A stretch of DNA of 64,000 bases from Aquanectria penicillioides (lineage: Eukaryota; Ascomycota; Sordariomycetes; Hypocreales; Nectriaceae), in the NCBI GenBank assembly GCA_003415625.1, contig PYIU01000007.1, positions 744,001 through 808,000 on the forward strand, in the 5' to 3' direction. The position numbers and the translations under genes are program-made. Below the pieces are notes generated by a model, which saw only the letters and a list, made by a program, of their open reading frames with translations, made no database searches and had not been told where the DNA came from. Below are positions 61,295 through 64,000 of the stretch, one piece after another; within the stretch, counting starts at the first letter, position 1; every line of letters starts with the position of its first letter.

Positions 61295-62104
61295 TTAGGC
61301 GCGGAACGATCGGATCCTTCGAAAACTCTTGGTGGTGTTTGAACCACTGTAAATGGAGGGACCAGGAGTCTTCCAAGTTGATCCACGGTTGTCATAGATG
61401 TCGAAGCCAAAGAGCTGAGAATCGGAGGTGCTATAGAGTTTAGATGCTACCACACCGGATCCAGAGAGGCTGTCGGTGCCTGAGCCAGTGACCTGGATGC
61501 TTCCACACTGCATGTAAAACTCGGGCTCCTTGAGATTTGCGCGATGAAGAGCGATGAGTTCGTTACGAAGAACGTAATTTCCAGGCGCAATGGAGGATGG
61601 AATGACTGCAGAGTTGATTCCTCCATCCTCACGCAGCTTGTCAGTAGCCCAAACACCCTCGGTGTTAGCAGGGCCAGAAATTAGACCAGCTTCGGCGATC
61701 TTGGTCCATTTAAGCTGGGTCTTGTCGACCTTTTGGCAGTCACCATTGCAAGGAGCAATATATGTGATAACAGCTCCTCGGTGAGACTCGGCCCATCCAT
61801 TGGGGTTGATTTCCTTGTCTTCCGATGTCCAGAAGAACTTGGCAGTGCCACCAGCGGCAATTTTGCCGTAGTTCTTCGCAGGTGTCGAGTCCCTGCGACA
61901 GACGAAATCCGAACTGGAAATGTCCAGCTCAGGGCCTTCATCCTCTGTGGTGAAGCTCCAGCCGATAGCATCTGGGGAAGGCGAGGGATTCCATCTGCTA
62001 AAGCCTTCGTAGTCCATTCCGTCTAGCGTGAATGTGTTTATGTAACCGTGTGCAGCCACCTGAGAAGCAAGGACGGCAGTGGCCAGGAAAATATAATGAG
62101 ACAT
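61295..62104 (-). CDS. AA9 lytic polysaccharide monooxygenase (secreted)
   Basis: A single exon of 269 residues. The 18-residue signal peptide (ends QVAA) is cut before His19 (HGYINTF), which with its amino group and His108 (SHRGAVITYIAPC) forms the copper histidine brace. The axial Tyr197 is in PEFYMQCGSIQVTGSG. The residue two before the Tyr, usually Gln, is Glu195. AA9 enzymes cut crystalline cellulose or xyloglucan oxidatively, with electrons and H2O2 or O2. No cellulose-binding module is present. A TATATAAG box lies about 120 bp upstream (62224-62231, minus). Confidence 0.92.
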   Translation of the reverse strand: MSHYIFLATAVLASQVAAHGYINTFTLDGMDYEGFSRWNPSPSPDAIGWSFTTEDEGPELDISSSDFVCRRDSTPAKNYGKIAAGGTAKFFWTSEDKEINPNGWAESHRGAVITYIAPCNGDCQKVDKTQLKWTKIAEAGLISGPANTEGVWATDKLREDGGINSAVIPSSIAPGNYVLRNELIALHRANLKEPEFYMQCGSIQVTGSGTDSLSGSGVVASKLYSTSDSQLFGFDIYDNRGSTWKTPGPSIYSGSNTTKSFRRIRSFRA

Positions 62105-63686
62105 GGTTGCAAAAGGTACAAACGAATGGATTGAAATGAAAAAGAATGTAAGGCTTTCCAAAAGCGAGAAGGTAAAGGTTGAGATAATCGAGACATTGAA
62201 TCATTTGGGTTGCAGAATCAGGCTTATATAGAGATTGTATCGCCGATTTTCTGATTATTTTAGTTTCCGATCGTTGCAAAGATCGAGTTTTACGTTCAGT
62301 TTGTGGCGATGGCTGAGTATTCAATCCTCAGGAGGAAGCTGATCCTAAGCTAGCCTGCCTTGGAAGCTAGGACATCGTGCCGAGGCGATTGGTTATTCAT
62401 GAAACTGGTGGCAGTGCTTCTTGAGACGAATTCCTTTAGAACGATGGTAATTGTATTAGGTCTGCCTGAATCGGTAGAGTTAATGATCCTTCTAGGAGCG
62501 GAATGCTTGGATGCCAAGACATGGCTTCAAGCGTCAACCATTGACCATATATTTTCAGGAGATTCCAGATGTCATAAATCAAGATTATTAAAGCAACCCG
62601 AATTACATAATTCCCACAAGAAAGCCGAGGGCGATCGTATATGGCTCTGGTTTGTGGACGTCTGGTTTTGTTGACAATGCGGCTCTAAAAAGCAAATATT
62701 TGGAGAAGTCGAAATCCCCGCCATCTCCGAATGATTTGGCGAAAAGAAACTCGCCGTCTTCAGGGGTAGCTACTATGCTAATCCGAAATTTTTGCGATTT
62801 TCCCCATACACCGATTGAACGCCATTTCGCACGACGGAGCTTACCGAACTCCTTCGGTTTCCACCTCTCAACACTAGACAAGGGTGCTCCTACCACCAAA
62901 CAATCCTGACGTGTTTCATTAGAATTTCAGGGGAAAACAAAGGCCTAAGCCACCACCACCAGTTCCCCCTTGCTTTGACTCTCCTCAAGTACGAGGTTGA
63001 GCACGACTGTGCTCTCACTTACGCGGTTTATTTTCTGTTTGTGAGATACAAGGAAACTGACACGATCACTCCTTTCTTACAGTCAATGTTGAGCACGTCA
63101 CTTCACATCCAACACAACGCACTAGGAAGCCAAGTAATTGGAACATGACAGTTTCCAAAGTATTTTCGTAACCTCTTGCCATTTCCCGAGATTAGTTTCT
63201 TGGCGAGAAAAAACTGAGCATCATCTTCGGAGTAATGTTGCTGTTTGAACTATGAGGCCTCCCGAAGCCCTTGACTACAATAAGCAGTTGTTACATCAGC
63301 TGCTCAAGTGAGTTCGTGATTAATTCCTTGAGTTCGAGTTTGTCCAGCCTGGCCCGTACCTCGTAGATACGGATCCGTTCCATTCTGCTACTGGGTTTGC
63401 TCTTGTTTGAGAAACCAATGGAGTCGAGGACAAGGCGCTTCGAAGGGCCAATCGTGAGAAAGGGAAGGCGAGTAGCATGGCTTGTATGAGCAGAAACCTA
63501 TTTCAGAAATAAATACGAAAATACATGTTTTAGTATACGAGGACGCGTGGCCTGTTGAATTTTCGTATTTTGATACGGAAAATCAAAGCCGAATTTGGTA
63601 TTTTTCGATTGATGTGACATCCACGAATGCGTGCGCCAAGATCGCGTTGTGTAGCAACCCTATGTTCTAAAAGCTTTCCACAATTT
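62105..63686. other. Intergenic region
   Basis: About 1.6 kb. Small frames at 62.6-62.9 kb show no family. An 11-bp inverted repeat (AAATACGAAAA) lies at 63511-63521 and 63560-63570. Confidence 0.4.
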
Positions 63687-64000
63687 ATGCCTTTCACCTT
63701 TGTTTTATTCTTTCCCCTCTCACTTCGATCCTCGTCAGTCGGGTACTTAGCAAACCTTCATTTACCATTCCCTTACCCATCATCATATCACGTCGCCAAT
63801 ATTCGTTTCTCTCACGCCATAGAGGATCATGTTCATGAACCCGAGGCAGATCGGCTTCGCAATAACCAGGACTCGCATTATTCTATTCCACTACCACCCT
63901 CAGAAATCCCTAGCTTATTCATTTGTGCGTTATTTACATTGACCACTTTCGGTCATGTATTTTACATTATCTGGTTGCGGTCCTGGCCGTTCATTCCATT
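63687..64000 (+). CDS. Partial ORF at right edge, probable multi-pass membrane protein (RTA1-like?)
   Basis: From ATG 63687 a frame stays open to the window end (104 codons). Residues from about 66 read YSIPLPPSEIPSLFICALF followed by a hydrophobic helix to IIWLRSWPF. The spacing (Pro-rich short lead, first membrane helix, then basic-aromatic loop) resembles the start of fungal RTA1-like lipid-translocating exporters. The upstream 60 residues may be leader sequence, with the true start further in. The call rests on little sequence. Confidence 0.4.
   Translation, partial: MPFTFVLFFPLSLRSSSVGYLANLHLPFPYPSSYHVANIRFSHAIEDHVHEPEADRLRNNQDSHYSIPLPPSEIPSLFICALFTLTTFGHVFYIIWLRSWPFIP

Noticed and set aside
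62603..62909. Frames on both strands between AA9 and the right-edge ORF
   Set aside because: No family features; not supported as genes or as transposon pieces.

Overview
The window looks like chromosomal DNA of a filamentous ascomycete, most likely a Sordariomycete of the Hypocreales (Fusarium/Trichoderma-like). The reasons are short GT-AG introns of about 45-130 nt with CTAAC-type branch points, many Zn2Cys6 regulators, P450, FAD-monooxygenase and SDR genes, and one ordinary eukaryotic core block. No CRISPR arrays, tRNA, rRNA or bacterial operons were seen. Exon boundaries were worked out by hand from splice signals, frame continuity and family motifs.

Layout. 1-4.2 kb holds no gene I can support. 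4.2-6.4 kb (-) is a decayed conserved fungal gene. 7.7-8.7 kb (+) is a 2-oxoglutarate/Fe(II) oxygenase. 9.5-17.7 kb is a core block: a low-complexity Lys/Ala/Glu protein (-), dolichol-phosphate mannosyltransferase DPM1 (+), an SDR (-), a TRAPPC12-like TPR protein (-) and a Fic-domain AMPylase (+). 18.6-19.0 kb is a small BTB-like orphan. 21.5-23.8 kb (+) is a phenol-hydroxylase-type FAD monooxygenase. 23.9-26 kb holds a MITE-like element and the fused remains of a transcription factor and a sugar transporter.

27-51 kb is an accessory metabolic region: MFS transporter (+, one-base frameshift), Zn2Cys6 regulator (+), aldehyde dehydrogenase (-), cytochrome b5 (-), RidA-family protein (-), mARC-like MOSC protein (-), NADH-cytochrome b5 reductase (+, one-base frameshift), a possible HsbA-like relic (-), a second FAD monooxygenase (-), two SDRs (+, -), a second Zn2Cys6 regulator (+) and a P450 (-). 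51.5-58.5 kb holds a third Zn2Cys6 regulator split into very small exons (+), NADPH-cytochrome P450 reductase (-) and a regulator lacking a zinc cluster (-). 59.2-62.1 kb carries an inositol/sugar transporter (+) facing an AA9 LPMO (-). A membrane-protein ORF runs off the right edge.

How the genes may work together. The standout is 33.8-39.1 kb. Within 5.3 kb it carries all three parts of the electron chain known from animals as the mARC N-reductive system: NADH-cytochrome b5 reductase, cytochrome b5 and a molybdenum-cofactor MOSC protein. A RidA-type imine deaminase lies between them and an aldehyde dehydrogenase lies next door. With two aromatic-type FAD hydroxylases, SDRs, an MFS carrier and Zn2Cys6 regulators, this suggests an inducible pathway handling an N-hydroxylated, probably aromatic, compound. 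The substrate is inference. The reductase and the MFS gene each lack one base in a G or C run, so sequencing error or recent decay must be told apart.
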